Below, piece by piece: positions 12,001-23,840 of a stretch of DNA of 64,000 bases. Origin of the DNA: Ampelocalamus luodianensis (Eukaryota > Streptophyta > Magnoliopsida > Poales > Poaceae); assembly GCA_036346255.1 (NCBI GenBank), contig CM070628.1, positions 1,317,840 to 1,381,839 of the forward strand, read 5' to 3'. The position numbers were made by a program, and so were the translations under genes. Every line of letters begins with the position of its first letter. The stretch's first letter is position 1. Below the pieces are notes generated by a model. The model was not told the DNA's origin. It did not search any database and saw only the letters and a program-made list of their open reading frames with translations.

Positions 12001-14524
12001 GTCTAGAACTCCACCTGTGGTGTTAGAAACCTGCGGGTGATATACTCGTCATGTCGCCGTGAACAAAACTCCCAGGACATGATCTGCATAATTTCACAGG
12101 CAATCATCAGATAAGAATGATTCTCAATGGCCTCCACAAATGCTCCAAAAATATGGACACCCAAAAATTGCTATGGCATGTGCAAGCTACTACAACTAAG
12201 CATCATACCTTTAGTTCTGGTGTGAATATGATTCTCAATTGCCCCTCGTGAGTAACATGTAGATGTTCATAAATGCTCTTCTGAACAACTTTCGCATGCT
12301 CCAGCAGAAGTAGTCCATTGGGCAACCGGAATTCATTGGGCATGTCAAGGAATAGGTATTCATCTATAACACCATGGTCAAATCTAATTTGACAGAGTCT
12401 AGGAAGTATTTCATAGGTAGCCTCTGTCAGATGGAAATTACTAAGTGAGCTCAAAGACAAACATTGAAATTAAATTACAGAAAATAATAAATAAATCGTG
12501 ATTTATGAGTAACACACTTATCTTACAAGGAGGCAAGGAGGAAATCAGAAAGCTTCCCAAAAAAGAAATGTTAAGAAATTCATCCATTTTAGAGTAAATG
12601 TGAATCCATCCATTTTAGAGTAATAGCACTTTCAAAGTGCACAGTGGATAACATAAACTAAGCTTGATGTGGAGGAAATGTCATGCCCAAACCATGCATC
12701 ACTAGGATACCACCAGGTTGTTTCGAGAAAATATTCTTCATTTGTGACTGTCTGAACGATTATTCCTGATGATAAGGTGTTCTGTACTGGTCCAGAGGGT
12801 AGAAGTTTATTTGGGTAAAGTAACTTTATAACATATTTTTAATTGCACCCTTAATGCTTAGTTGCTTATGCACAAAGTAATATTGCAATTTGTGATGTTA
12901 TAATATATATACTTGCATTTTTGTTCTGGCCTGGAATTATAAGATATTATGTAAAGTACAAGACATGTACCAAGAATATTGATTTTGGCTAATATATGAG
13001 TAAGCATAAAAGAGATTAAGCAATTCATCCTCCATAAGCAGTCATGAAGAGAAACTGAGCAAACTATAAGCATTTAAAGCTTTAACAGATGAAAAAGAAT
13101 CATCAGGAACATAGATTGAGGTTGTCAGAAATGAACTAACCATATCCTTTCCCCGCATGCGTATTACAAATGTCACAACGCCATGTATCCTGTAACATGG
13201 AGAAAATAAGATTGTGTGAAGTGTGAGTATGATTTTATAGACTTTATACAACATCAAGGAATAACTTCCCTTCATATTGACCATACATGCACAAAAGACA
13301 GAATCAGCTTTCTCAGTTATCAATAAATTCATTGCATGAAACGAAAGACATATACAATATTAGCTATCGCAGGATACAATAGAAAATATTTCCTACGGAA
13401 GCTACACCTATAGATTTTGTTTCTCAATACCATTAAAAGATACTTGATAATAAAATGTAGTGTTCAATAATCCTAGCAGCACTTTGAGGGGATGCAAACC
13501 AATATTGTTTTGAACATCAAGCTGAAAGTGATGTTAGACCAGGAAGCTGAAGAATATTCAATGTACAAACACAGGTAAAATGCAAGTGTGAACCGTGAAC
13601 TGACCGGAGCTGTCTGTGGAATAGCACCTGAAGAATTCCCTCTTTTCTCATATGATGACACACACCATCTTTCTCTTGCCCGTGGTGCAAAATATTCATC
13701 AATCAGCTTCCTCCAGTATGTTATGGGATTATTCTACAAGACGTTATTTGAGTAAATTGTACTGCCAACAACACGTATCTTGTAATAACTAATGTATAGA
13801 ATGCAGAAACTCACCTCTGGCCGATGACGCTTGTGAAACAAATACTGCATTAATCTTCGAGAACAAAGCCCACTCTCGACAGGAGTCCTAACAGGTCCAG
13901 CTAGCTGCATTCCAGGCTGTGCTAGCGGTGGCCTCAACTGTGGCTGCCGAGGTATGCCAACTTGGTATTGTTGAATCTGAGGAAACGGATGCAACAACTG
14001 ATGCTGCTGTTGTTGAATCTGTGCCAGTTTATGCTGCCGGATCAAGGCCTGAAGCTGTGGGTTCTGTTGGCCCTGGAGATAATGAGAACTCTGACCTTGG
14101 AGCAGCTGCTGAATCAACTGGTGTTGCAGGATATCATCTTGCCTAATATCAATCCTTGATTTCTTCTGAGCATGCGATGCACCACCAGCCTCAATGACAG
14201 GTTGTGATGTTACACTAGATGACCTCCGCTTCTGCACCTGTTCTTGGGGTGGACTTTGCTGCACGATGGAGCCATCAATGACTGAAGAGCCAGAGATGTT
14301 ATTGGATGAAAATGACATCGGGAGGCAGGAAGGCGCATGAATGAATCAGCATTCATACTCGTACTTGGCTGCAACTGGGCACCTCCAGAGAGAGATGAGT
14401 TGGCATCCGTCACCAAAGAGCTTACACCAATGCTCGGCCCAGAGGAATTTGTAGTGCTAATTGGAATACTACCATTCATATCCCTGGGAACAAGTCCAAG
14501 GTTGGAGCGTGGCACCCCAGACAT
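3079..14524 (-). CDS. SLK: SEUSS-LIKE transcriptional adaptor (Ldb1-type LIM-binding protein)
   Basis: Nine coding exons on the minus strand: 14524-13815, 13733-13605, 13189-13141, 12423-12209, 12083-12015, 9912-9812, 9651-9558, 9416-9347 and 3962-3079. All have GT-AG borders and joining phases. Total is about 773 aa once one missing base in exon 1 is allowed for. The N-terminus is Ser/Gln-rich with a KRR basic patch and the family motif FMRLPAS. The central LIM-binding core runs from NNPITYWRKLIDEYF through RCDICNTHAGKGYEATYE, QLRIIFTPELK and WEFCSRRHDEYI. The C-terminus is Asn/Gln/Ser-rich and ends GGGGYSWNM. SEU/SLK proteins pair with LEUNIG-type co-repressors in the nucleus and act in flower and embryo development. 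Odd points: a 1-bp deletion near 14318, and transposons in two introns. SLK1/2/3 cannot be told apart here. Confidence 0.93.
4408..5007 (-). repeat. 3' LTR (element orientation) of the Tat-type element
   Basis: This 600-bp partner of 8512-9163 starts TGTCATAGCAAAGAGG and ends CCCCTACGATA (plus strand). It is shorter by small gaps and differs at many sites, so this insertion is older than elements T and C. Confidence 0.82.
5050..5740. other. Unclassified insertion in place of the integrase region
   Basis: Edges carry imperfect inverted GTGTCGGA-type sequence: GTGTCCCGTGTCGGACACC near 5080, and GATCCGACACGGCGTCC near 5709 read inversely. Inside are CCGATACGTATCGGACAC and low-complexity TTCTTGG repeats. 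It may be a small DNA transposon, but I could not define a convincing target duplication. Confidence 0.35.
5740..6840 (-). pseudogene. Reverse transcriptase / RNase H remnant of the Tat-type element
   Basis: Minus-strand frames give YSWPR-like and GATFTRLITKVLTKQLDR sequence, then EAYVDDIVVKS (catalytic DD), NPKKCAFGV, LFRWTEDCQKSFEELK, VYYVSEALQGAKGRYTELEK and, after a frameshift near 5960, RKLRHYF and the NKDASGRIGKWA motif. An ADFV-like RNase H end lies near 5820. Integrase should follow but does not. Confidence 0.8.
7240..8451 (-). pseudogene. gag remnant of the Tat-type element
   Basis: On the minus strand, a fragment starting near 8451 is Pro/Ala/Ser-rich. It continues into a gag-like core that includes LGFKIPDVRPFKGNTDPLEF and EAAIEAAGADDTTKAKSI. 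It then reaches RIGWLTNPSAPWRSFLT-like sequence. Frames change several times. A ~248-bp segment is tandemly repeated at 7261-7745. No intact gag remains. Confidence 0.75.
7261..7745 (-). repeat. ~248-bp tandem duplication inside the gag remnant
   Basis: A block starting CCACGTAGTACACACC at 7261 recurs as CCACGTGGTACACACC at 7509. Both copies contain CGACGGTAATCGTTGG and, later, GTGTATTCCTCCATG and GACAAGGGGCC. The copies are nearly identical apart from a changed middle portion. Confidence 0.85.
8493..8511 (-). other. Putative primer-binding site of the Tat-type element
   Basis: Next to the LTR, the minus strand reads GTTGACGCCGTCTGTGGGG. This resembles the GGCGCCGT... primer sites common in plant Tat elements and unlike the tRNA-Met site of the other elements here. 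The cognate tRNA is not certain. Confidence 0.45.
8512..9163 (-). repeat. 5' LTR (element orientation) of the Tat-type element
   Basis: This 652-bp repeat matches 4408-5007. It starts TGTCGTAGCAAAGAGG and ends CCCCTACGACA on the plus strand, so it has TG...CA ends. It is GC-rich with long C/G runs. Confidence 0.85.
10761..11616. mobile_element. Non-autonomous hAT element nested in the outer hAT
   Basis: This 856-bp element has a perfect 8-bp duplication ATTTGTAT (10753-10760 and 11617-11624). Its terminal inverted repeat is CATGGTTATTAAGGCG. Subterminal GGTAAGGCG-type repeats are clustered at both ends, as is usual for hAT transposase binding. The interior is a GA-rich tract plus GC-rich tandem repeats, with no transposase. 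Confidence 0.88.
11236..11345. repeat. Minisatellite within the nested hAT
   Basis: About four head-to-tail copies of a ~28-bp unit containing GGATCCGGGGAGGAGG and TGGTGCACGAAG. The last copy has drifted to GGCGCACGGAG. Confidence 0.85.
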
Positions 14525-16404
14525 GGAGGTTACCAGGGTTGAGTTCCAATCATCACCTTGAAGAATCCTGCATAAAGGAAAAGAACATTACTGTAAATTA
14601 CTGATGAAGATCTTCAATTTTAGGTGGAAACTGTAAATAATGAGTAATTATCAGTAAAGACTTTTAAGCCATGCAAGCCAAATATGCAAGGGACAACGAC
14701 ACTTTGTCATCATAAAATATATCTCAAAGCAATCTGCTGGTAAACCAACAGCCCAACGATGTCCTAATTCTAAGTCTCAACAGTTGGTGCAGCCTTGTTT
14801 TTTCAGCCCATTAGAAGATCAAAATAACAGACACCAAAATGCATAAACTTGAACCATGCTGTTTGAAACACAAACAAAGATCCATCAAAAGGTACACAAA
14901 ATGTTCTCTCATTTCCATTTGGACATAACATTAACTTCTGCTAGTAGGTTCGTTCATGTGTTTATTTTCCTCCTCCAGCAGAAATTAATTTTCCTTTTGG
15001 TTCATCATGCAGGCTGTACTCATGAGGTGTGCACTGATTAAACCTAGCTGTGTAGTTCATGAGTCAAAATTCCTCTTTTTGTTAAAATTAGCTGAGTAAT
15101 AGCATTTTGATTGACTAAGAAGCCAAAAGAGTCGTAGACACAAATATCTTCCCAAACAGATCAAACTAAGAATAAACAGGAAATAAAAACCATTTACTTA
15201 TTGCACAACAAGAACCTTGAGCTAACTTCACAGCACAAGCTACAGGCAAACCCAAATTACGCCCAAAACAAGCAACCAAGAAAAGAGGAGTTGCATATCA
15301 TAAAACCTTGTAATAGCATTTAGGCCAAAAAAACCAGATATTTAGACGTCCCTTAACTGATCAAAGCTACTCTCTACCACAAGAAACAGCGTATCTCTCA
15401 TGAAAGATCCAGTGAATTTGGAAGCTAAAAAGTTCCAAAACTATAAATTTTAACTGTTAAGTTCCACTTTTTAGCTTCCACAGCTGATGGACTCTTCCAA
15501 GATTATAAATTTCAACACAAGATAGAGAGTTTTTTTGTCTATCTTAGCTTTGATCAAGCCCCCCTCCTTCATCGGAGTAGTTACGTGACTGTCAAGCCTT
15601 TAATCTTTTGCGTCAAACTTAACAAACAAAAATTAACAGCAAGCATTACACACACAAGTTATTAAGGTAAACTTTACAGCATCCTGTGGTAGAATGTACA
15701 TGAAAACTAATATTAAAACACACACAAAAAAATAAAAAGCAAGAACAAGGAGAAGCTGAAATTAAAAGCATACAAAAGACAGATCCTCCAAATACTACTC
15801 CAACAAGTAAAAATCCTAGAATAAGAATCTCCTAGCACAGTACAAGCTACAGGTGATGACTGAATACCAATTTTGCCCGCTCCCATCTACCATCCATGCT
15901 CAGCAATGTCAGCCGAAAGAAAACAACGTAGATAAATACTAAGGAGCTAACCAAACGGCGGTGGTGGAGGAAGCGTGCGATGGTTTGCTTCCCCATAAGG
16001 GGAAAATCGAGTGCAAAGACTGGGTGAAGAAGATTTGGGTGGGTGAGGTGGTGTCTAGGAGTAGAGTTTGAGGAAGGTGGAAGACAAAAAAGATTGGGTG
16101 AGGCCGTGAGGAGCAGCAGACTAGCAAGATTTAAAAAAGAATCCCCAAACTCACCGCGAAGCAAATCGAAAAACCGAGGAAAAGATTCAAGAGCAAGGGC
16201 AAGAAGAGAATTTCCGCCTCAAACACCAAAATTCGGCCGCTGCATTGGAGGAATCGGCGCCGTCGACTCCCAAAAATCCCCCAATACCCCAGCGGAAACC
16301 CAACCACAAATCCCCAAAAAAAGAGGGCCGAAAAAAGATAGATTACTTCGCAGCGTCCGAGCAAGCAATCAACCCAGCAATCAATCGCGTGCCAAAAATC
16401 TCAC
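14525..16404 (-). other. SLK leader: intron and start of the coding exon
   Basis: The coding exon begins at 14567 after a TATGCAG acceptor, 43 bp upstream of the ATG. A strong donor (GCGAG|GTGAG) sits at 16405/16404 on the minus strand. This implies a 1.84-kb intron in the 5' UTR (14568-16404). The interval is AT-rich in its 3' half, and I recognised no other gene in it. Confidence 0.65.
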
Positions 16405-16572
16405 CTCGCGAGCTCGACGACTCAATCGCTCGCTTCCCCCTTTGCTACTCCCCCTCGTACTACAACTGCTGCTTTTTCAAAAAAAAAAATTGTTTTTCTC
16501 TTCTCTTCTTCTCCTCTTCTTGCGCTTTGTGTGCAGGCGGCGGCGTCGCCGACGAGCGGCCGGTTAAATAGA
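16405..16572 (-). promoter_or_regulatory. SLK 5' UTR exon and core promoter
   Basis: On the minus strand a TATA-like CTATTTAAC lies at 16562-16571, followed by GC-rich then CT/A-rich leader sequence to the donor at 16405. The first exon would be roughly 16405-16535. Inferred from position and motifs only. Confidence 0.5.
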
Positions 16573-17460
16573 TTCGCGGCGCCCGTAATGGGGTGACCGG
16601 ACGCAGCCCGTCGCCCGGCCCGCTTTGACTGCCCTTGACCGGTCACCGCGGGTCCCCGGGCGTCCTCAGCCGTCGGATCGGGGCGCAGTCGCATCGCGAG
16701 GTGGATATTTACACGCGGACGCGTATGATTGGTTGGCCGTGGGGACGGGGTAACCGGGAGAGGGGAGGTCGGCTCCTGGCTACGCGCACGCGGCGGGTGT
16801 ACACGCGGTTGTGGGTCGGGAGGTGGGGCCACGGCGTCAGTGACAGGGAGCGACGGGTGGGTGTGGAGGGCCGGGTGCTCGGAGGGGAAGCTTTGAGGAT
16901 CTGGCAGGGCTGTGTGCACGCGAGTAGCGCGGGGTGGGCCCTTCTACGTGCAATGGGCCCGGGATGTAAGTGACGTGTTTCACTTGACGGGTGAGTGCCT
17001 TGGTGCGTGAAGAAATAGGAGGTGTCTTTTCCAGAGGAGGAATGGCCTGCAGAGACTGGACAAATCGTCACGTACTGGTGGGGCACAAGTTTGATGGCCC
17101 ACATGTCTGTGATAAGCAATCTGCGTGTGGGTATGGCGGTCGGTGTTATTAGAATTGGCGATGTTTATGCCTTTTCTTTTCTAGGACTGACTACGCACAC
17201 TTTGTCCAGGGGAGGATTTGCTCCGTGCACACAATCAGCTACACACAACAAGCCCGGTTCTTCGCTTTTTTTTAGCTTGCTTTTGTGCTGTACAAGGGGT
17301 GGGGCCAGCAGGCTGTTTGAGTTTGACTGGTTTGCATTGTTTTTCTGCTAGGCCGGACTATTGTAGGGTTCCCTTTAGCTCATTATTGTTGTTACATAGT
17401 GAAAACATAATCATAGGATTGAGTGGATATTTATATATGAAAAGGTGATCAAAACAAAAC
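16573..17460. other. GC-rich upstream region of SLK
   Basis: Upstream of the SLK promoter lies about 400 bp of GC-rich sequence, then unique-looking sequence. I recognise no coding homology, and frames on both strands look like GC-driven shadows. Confidence 0.4.
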
Positions 17461-17479
17461 AAAACAAAAAAAGATATTG

Positions 17480-17825
17480 ACGATCAGACCGTCTCTAATA
17501 TTGTGTTTTAGCGGTTCAAATGAGGAAAGATAAAACATTGAATCGATTCAATATATTGGAGGGGTCGATTTCAAAAAAAAAATAGAACCGGACTCTATTT
17601 AGGAGTCGATTCAAAGCATTAAACAACTACATAGGAGAGAGTGTGGTTGAGAGATGATAATATTATTTTGTGGTTTTTTAATGTAACGTGGGTCTTAGTT
17701 ATTAGTAGGAATCGGTTCAATACATTGGAGAAAAACAAGCTCAGTTCCTAGAATACTTACGAGGCATAACTTTGAATCGACGTCGGTTCAATACACTAAA
17801 GATGCTCTCAATAGCAAGTTGATGA
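17480..17825. mobile_element. Possible MITE
   Basis: The segment runs from GACCGTCTCTAATATTG to about CACTAAAGATGCTCTC. The ends are weakly inverted relatives, and GGTTCAATACA/GATTCAATA motifs recur four times inside. The length and AT-rich make-up fit a miniature inverted-repeat element, but no clean target duplication was found. Confidence 0.35.
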
Positions 17826-17897
17826 TTATTGAACATGTGTTTTCTTTATTGTTTTATGGGACAAAAGTGCTATAACAATTTTGATGAAGTGTATCTA

Positions 17898-18475
17898 GAC
17901 CTGTCCAAATGGGTCACGCCGACTCGAAGCACGTCACTATTAGCTCTGTCCATTGGGACGTGTTGTGTTTGGATCACAACCTCAACCTAGCAGGCCGGCC
18001 TGGCCCGACACGTATCGTGCCTAGCACGGCACGGCTGGCACAACCCATTTGGCAGTACTTCTTTGGCTTCTTCTTGGCCTCCATCCTGGCCACCTTCCCA
18101 TACTCACACGCGAATAGATCGGTCAACTTTGTTGGCCGCGCTGCATGCAACCCCACCGCCGTTGATGCCACATCAGCCAGGAATATGTGGAGCGGAGTGC
18201 AACAGCGGCGGAGGAGGTAGCGCACGGCGGATGAGGAGGCAGAGCGCAACGGATGGGAACAGGGAAATCATTTTTCTAGATAGGCTAAACGGGTCGACTC
18301 TAGTCTGTTGGGCTAACTATGCCTAAGCCGACACAGCACAGCTCATGCGCTCAACGTGTCATGCCTGGGTCGGCGGCTGAGTCCACGAGCCGGTATGGCA
18401 TGGCTCGTTTAACTTGTTGAGCCAGCCAGGTCGTGCCTAAACGGGACTATACCGCGCCACCCGTTTGGATAGGCT
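17898..18475. mobile_element. Non-autonomous hAT element
   Basis: A perfect 8-bp duplication TGTATCTA lies at 17890-17897 and 18476-18483. The inverted ends are GACCTGTCCAAATGGGT and AGCCTATCCAAACGGGT (right end read inward). The subterminal regions are rich in GCACGGCACG/CGACACG motifs. No transposase. Confidence 0.85.
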
Positions 18476-18483
18476 TGTATCTA

Positions 18484-19160
18484 CATTGATGTAATTCTCC
18501 TATTCTAATTTGTGAAAGCACATGTAATCGAATATACGTGTATAAGAAAATACCCATATTTGCCGTCTTTTTTTGTCGGATTGATATATTATTCTCGTAT
18601 TTACATCTCTATTGCTAATCGATAGTTTCGGATATGATTTAGTTAGTGCTATCTGCAGGGTCCATCACATAGCATAGTATAGAAGTATGTAACAATATGT
18701 ATTAAATTTTAGGCCTTTTGGATGATTAACTAATTAACTTAAGATGCATACGTTCCCAAACCAAAATGATTATTGTTGCCCCCCTTGCTGATCAAAGAAG
18801 AATCAAATGGCCACTAGTATTGTGATCGAGTGCATTCCAGGTAACCATTGTTAATCCAACCAAGGCAACCCCGGTTAGCCAGTTACGTGTACAGATTGTC
18901 ATTTGGCCCTGTAAAGATACATCCTTGGCGAGGAAGCATACATGACGAGGATACTAGTCATTAGGTTGTTTGGTTTTTTAGGGTACTAGTCATTAGTCAA
19001 TATCGTCCTCCGGATGCATATCAGATTCTTCTTGTGATCTACTGGAGTTTTTGGCTAAATGGCACCGATGGCACCATGATGAACAAAAATAGCGTTCTCG
19101 TCGTCGCAATATCAAAAATGATACCACGGACACGTCGGACGTTGGCACGCGTTCAAATCT
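18484..19160. other. Intergenic, nothing recognised
   Basis: AT-rich single-copy-looking sequence. No frame with protein character and no transposon ends seen. Confidence 0.4.
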
Positions 19161-19394
19161 GGCCCTCAGGGTGGCAGATGTGATCTCCACCATTCGGGGC
19201 GGACACCCCCGTGCTACCATGTCGACAGTGCCGCGCCCCTGGCACCCGGACGAGCCACGTCCGCACCGCTGGCGCCCGGACAAGCCGTGGCCGGTCCCCC
19301 ATGGCCCGAACGAGCGCCACGTGGCTCTTCCGCCCCCTGGCTCGGATCCCGCCGTTGCCATGCCACCATGGCACGGTGCGTGCTGCCATGCCCG

Positions 19395-19620
19395 TTAGGT
19401 TTAGGTTTTGGGTTTTAGGTTTCGGAAATTAGGGTTTTAGGTTTCGGAAATTATGATTTCATGATTTCATGTAAACGGTTACCAGGTGTTTTAGGATTTT
19501 GTGAATGTGAACCCGGGTGTTACAAGGATTTATGATTTCATGTGAACCTCGGGTGTTTTAGGGTTTTATGATTTCATGTGAACCTCTGGTGTTTTAGGGT
19601 TTCATGTGAATCTCCGGCGT
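19395..19620. repeat. Degenerate tandem repeat with telomere-like TTTAGG units
   Basis: Units such as GGTTTTAGGTTTCGGAAATT and GTTTTAGGGTTT(C/T)ATG recur five or more times, mixed with ATGATTTCATGTGAAC. They resemble interstitial TTTAGGG repeats but are too irregular to be a telomere array. Confidence 0.6.
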
Positions 19621-19859
19621 TGCGGTTGTCTCTGGAACCGATGTACTCCGACAATACTATAAAAATAAATTTTGCATTAGCGCAGAACATCTATACAATG
19701 TACACACGGGATCCAATATTGATCACTCGTCTGAGCCACTATCTGCTCGTTGCATCTGCGTGTTCGCGTTCTCGTCCTAGTTTTGCGCCAAGCATATCTC
19801 ATGGGATACGTTAACCGGTCCGGAGAGCACGTATCGGTTCGGAGGGGGTACGGAGACTG

Positions 19860-21464
19860 TTGAGTAGGCGAAGGTGCATCAGCAAGCTAACTTTGGCCCA
19901 ACTGAGTTTGCCCAACATCAATGTCATCAAGCTGAGTCATGCCAAACTGGTTACCACCTGCAATCATGTCAGTTATGAGCGAATCAAGAAATATGCGCCC
20001 GTATCATCCACCTCCTAGGTACGATGTCTGCACATCCCTTAGTGTGGAGAATCTCTAGCCTTGACCGTACGATGTACCAGCGAACCCGGAAGAGCTCTAA
20101 CCTTGGTATGGTACTCTGTATGGGTCAACGTACGACAGGGGTGGGTGCCCTAGGTACCACGGTCCAAACCCTGGCGCCATGCACTGCTCCCTATCAATAG
20201 TTGGTATGGCTGTCGCCCCTACACTTAATTGAAGGCTGCAACATGGAATGATGTTTGGCGAAATCAATATTCAGGACCTAAGATGAACATCTCATACCTT
20301 CTCGATGTGTAGAGCGAATGACCAAGTGGTAGCGGTAGTTTGAGTAGGGGGTGCGGATGACAGAAGTGATGTATCCCAGCGGACGTGCGGCTAGAAGACG
20401 ACATGATGTTAGTACAACCTAAGGCGTCTGATGCTCCTGTAGTACCTCATTGTCTGTTGTCTCCATCCAAGCTGTAACCCACTCATGCTGGACTGCTTGC
20501 CAGTCCTCAGCATGTCAGTCCGCTCTCGATTGCCTGCATTCGAGAAGAATTGATGTCGAAACAGCGGATGTACGTATGAACTGTAAATATTACTCGGATG
20601 GGGTTGGACTCACAAGTGGACGTCTCGCTGCAGACTTGCTGTCGGGGGGGGCACAAGTTGGTACAGATCGAACTATTGTATTATGCGTTGCGGCGCATAA
20701 GGCTCCACCATATGGGTAAACACCAAATGGCAGGTCATCGCTCATAGTCCGTCGTCCTGCGTGCATTGCACGGATAGTCCATGCGGAGCTACCATGTTCA
20801 CGAAATCTGGGCTCCATAGAGCCCATATGATGTCATTGTTGTGCAACAACTTGAATTCGTTGTGGAACACCGGGTAGCACCTCGCCGGTATGTCCTTGGC
20901 CTAGCATAACTGGGCAGCAGTCCACCGGTTGCCCATAGTGGGCCCGTCTATCGGGTCATGCAACTCGAGGGTATAGGTGCACTACTGTCCCGATGGAGGG
21001 TCGCCCAACAAGGAAGTGCTCCCAACTCCACGACTACAGGAGCACGTAGTAGACGGCAAGGACCAGTTTCAAACCAGTGTCATGTCGCGAAGCATCACAC
21101 AACCCCCTGTATATGGCACAAAGAACGACTAATCCCTAACTGTACTGGGGCATTGCCCCAGCCTTCGCATCAACCAAAGACTCGGCGATACGGACGAAGC
21201 TGGGATACACCCAATCACCATGTGTGGTGGGAAATTGGGCCGAACCGAAGAGATGAAGAAGATAAGCGACGAGGTGCGTCCTAACAACCTCGTCAGGTGC
21301 ATCCATCGGGCATTGACTAAAATTCCTCAACCATGTCTGAGGGACACCACGAGAGCTATCCGAGACAGGTATGCCAAACCGATGATCCAACCGGGCCTTC
21401 CAATTCGGCAGCAAACGACCTGGATCAAGTGGCTCACCAATCAAGAATGAGACATCCTAGAGAG
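19860..21464 (-). pseudogene. Plant-mobile-domain (PMD) protein pseudogene, C-terminal part
   Basis: The minus strand reads DVSFLIGEPLDPGRLLPNW, TWLRNFSQCPMDAPDEVVRTH, AYLLHLFGSAQFPTTHGDWV, then with frame changes SLCAIYRGLCDASR and SWEHFLVGRPSIGT. Near 20000 it reaches Gly/Pro/Tyr-rich tail sequence. This matches the aminotransferase-like plant mobile domain of MAIL/MAIN proteins and of many plant transposons. Stops and frameshifts are frequent. It joins 29138-29420 when the solo LTR between them is ignored. It is either a host gene relic or cargo of a DNA transposon. Confidence 0.75.
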
Positions 21465-22799
21465 TGTAAGGACCCGGGATTAACACCCCAAATCCTCTAT
21501 GCATAAGTGAACTAGTCTCATGATCAGTAGCTAGCTCACACAGTAAACAAATGTGGTAACAAACATAAACGCAAAACTTTAATAATAAATAACAGAGATT
21601 ATTACCAGAAAGGCTTACAAGCCAATAACAAAGAACACAGCGGAAGGCGAAGAGCAAGTAGTAGAGCCTAGCTAATCTGCCACAGGCAATTGACTCGGGT
21701 AGCAGCCTAGTCGTCGAGATCTTCAGTAGTTGCAAAGTTCTTCTCCTCTCAACAACATTTCATTAAGCAAGAGTGGGCACAAACAACCGTGCTCTGCAAG
21801 TTACACCCAGCAACAGAATTATAATGCATGCAGGGATATAATAAAGGAAGGCTTATAGAGTTGATTTTTGCATAAAACAATGTTTCTTTCCAAATACTTG
21901 TACTAAGTTTCAAAGCAAATTATTCCGTAACTAAAATTCATTTTCTAAATCTCAAGTTTTATAGTCAGATAACATTCATCAATGAGTGGTGAAGAATACC
22001 CTCCTATCACAAGGCTACTCGCCCAATTTTCCCGATTGGATAGAAATCCAAAACCATTTGATAAAGTCTTCTGAAATCAAAACCAAAATCTAACTTAGAG
22101 TGGCTTTGTTAGCATGTCCATGGCCGTGAACACGGCTATTCGAATAGTTTTATACTCTGCAAAGGTTGTACAGCTTTACCTACATGACACGACTTCTCTA
22201 TTTTATTTGGCATCCGTCGATACCACCGCTCACTACCATAGATAAGCAGTCTAGAGTACGTGACTAAGCCTTTACAAAGCGTCATTCCATCATAGTCCCG
22301 TCTCGCTAAGGTTTCATCTCCTTTGGATAGAAACCCACCGATTCAGGCCCTCTCTTACACCGTGTGAGAATACATGAAAGTAGGTTGTAAAAGACACCAC
22401 AGAACCGGATGACACGACCACGGTGGACTATTTCAAATTAGTTAGCCAGGTCCTGCCCACTCAGGACAGGTGGTAGTACGATGTGGCTTAGCAAAATGCG
22501 GCTCGAAGACCGGTCCTTAATTGACTTGGACGACTTTCCAAGATAACCCCTAGACCTCGATCATAGAAATGACTCGATCCCGTGCATTAACATGCACCAT
22601 CCAAACATCCATTTCGCCTAAGTCCAAACTAATTTTCATTTTATTTCAGTTTTTCAAAGCATTTGTAAACTCCCATGACAAATCAATATCATGGATACCA
22701 TTTTAGACAACCTTTGATCTTTTGGCTGTAAATTCTCCAAATCAAGATTTTGGTCTAAGCTTTAACAAAGCAAAATTGTCAATTCTAAGACCAGTAAGT

Positions 22800-23840
22800 A
22801 AACCATCCGTATTGTAATCATAATCCAACAATCCAATCTGCAGCAATTATATAATCCTATACTCTAATATCAATTAGTCCAATATCCACAATATCAGTCT
22901 ATTTCTATGATCCGACTTCCATCGTTCCAACATTTAATAATACTCTAATTCTATAATCCGATATCCAATAATTATCTATTTCTATAATCCAATATTTGAT
23001 AATCCAATATCGACAATTATCTACTTCTAGAATATGATATCCAACAATTCGATATCCAACAATAAGCTACTTCTAGAATCCGATATCCACTAATCATGTC
23101 TTTCTAATAATCCAATATCCAATGATACTGTATTTGTCCAATCCAATATTCAACAATAATGTGGTCCTATAATCTAATATCCGACGTTAATGTAGTCACA
23201 TAATCTAATATTCAACAATTATATATTCCTATAATCCAACAAGATATACTCCAATAATCCAATAGGACTTATTCCAACAATCCAACAATAATATATTTCT
23301 ACAATCTAATATCCAACGATCATATATCTCTAAAGATCCAACTTCCAACCCTAACCCATTTCTATAATCCGATATCAACAATCCGATCATAATAATGATA
23401 TATTCTAATTACCTAGTAAAATATACTTGTATGATCCAACCAAGATATATTTCTATAATCCATCTAAGATATATTTCTATAATCCAACATCTATCAATCA
23501 TTTATTTCTATAATCCTCATCTGTCAATATCGCATTTCTATGATTCAATCTCCCACAATTATTCGATCCTATAATCCAACAATCCACAATTGTATGATTC
23601 CATAATCAATATGCATAAATCATGTATTCTTACAATCCAATATCCGTCCATTATATAATCCCATAATCCAACATCCAAGCAAGTCAATATTCAACAATAA
23701 CTATTTCTATAATTCAATCGCAATAGTCCAATATCAATAATTATCTATCTCTGCAATTCAACATCCCTTACTTCAATATTCATCAACAATCTACCTATAT
23801 CATCAAACATCTATCATCAATCTACTTGTATTACCCCATC
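22800..23840. repeat. Degenerate ~24-30-bp tandem repeat array
   Basis: About 1 kb is built from variants of TTTCTATAATCCAATATCCA plus ACAAT spacers, with more than 25 recognisable copies and irregular spacing. It lies inside the D LTR. No coding capacity. Confidence 0.75.

Noticed and set aside
17480..17825. Firm MITE call
   Set aside because: The terminal repeats are weak and no target duplication was found, so it is listed only as possible.
19395..19620. Interstitial telomere tract
   Set aside because: The TTTAGG-like words are too irregular and interleaved with ATGATTTCATG units to be a telomere-derived array.
22800..23840. Possible CRISPR-like array (repeated unit with spacers)
   Set aside because: The repeats are degenerate, spacing is irregular, there are no cas genes, and the DNA is plant nuclear.
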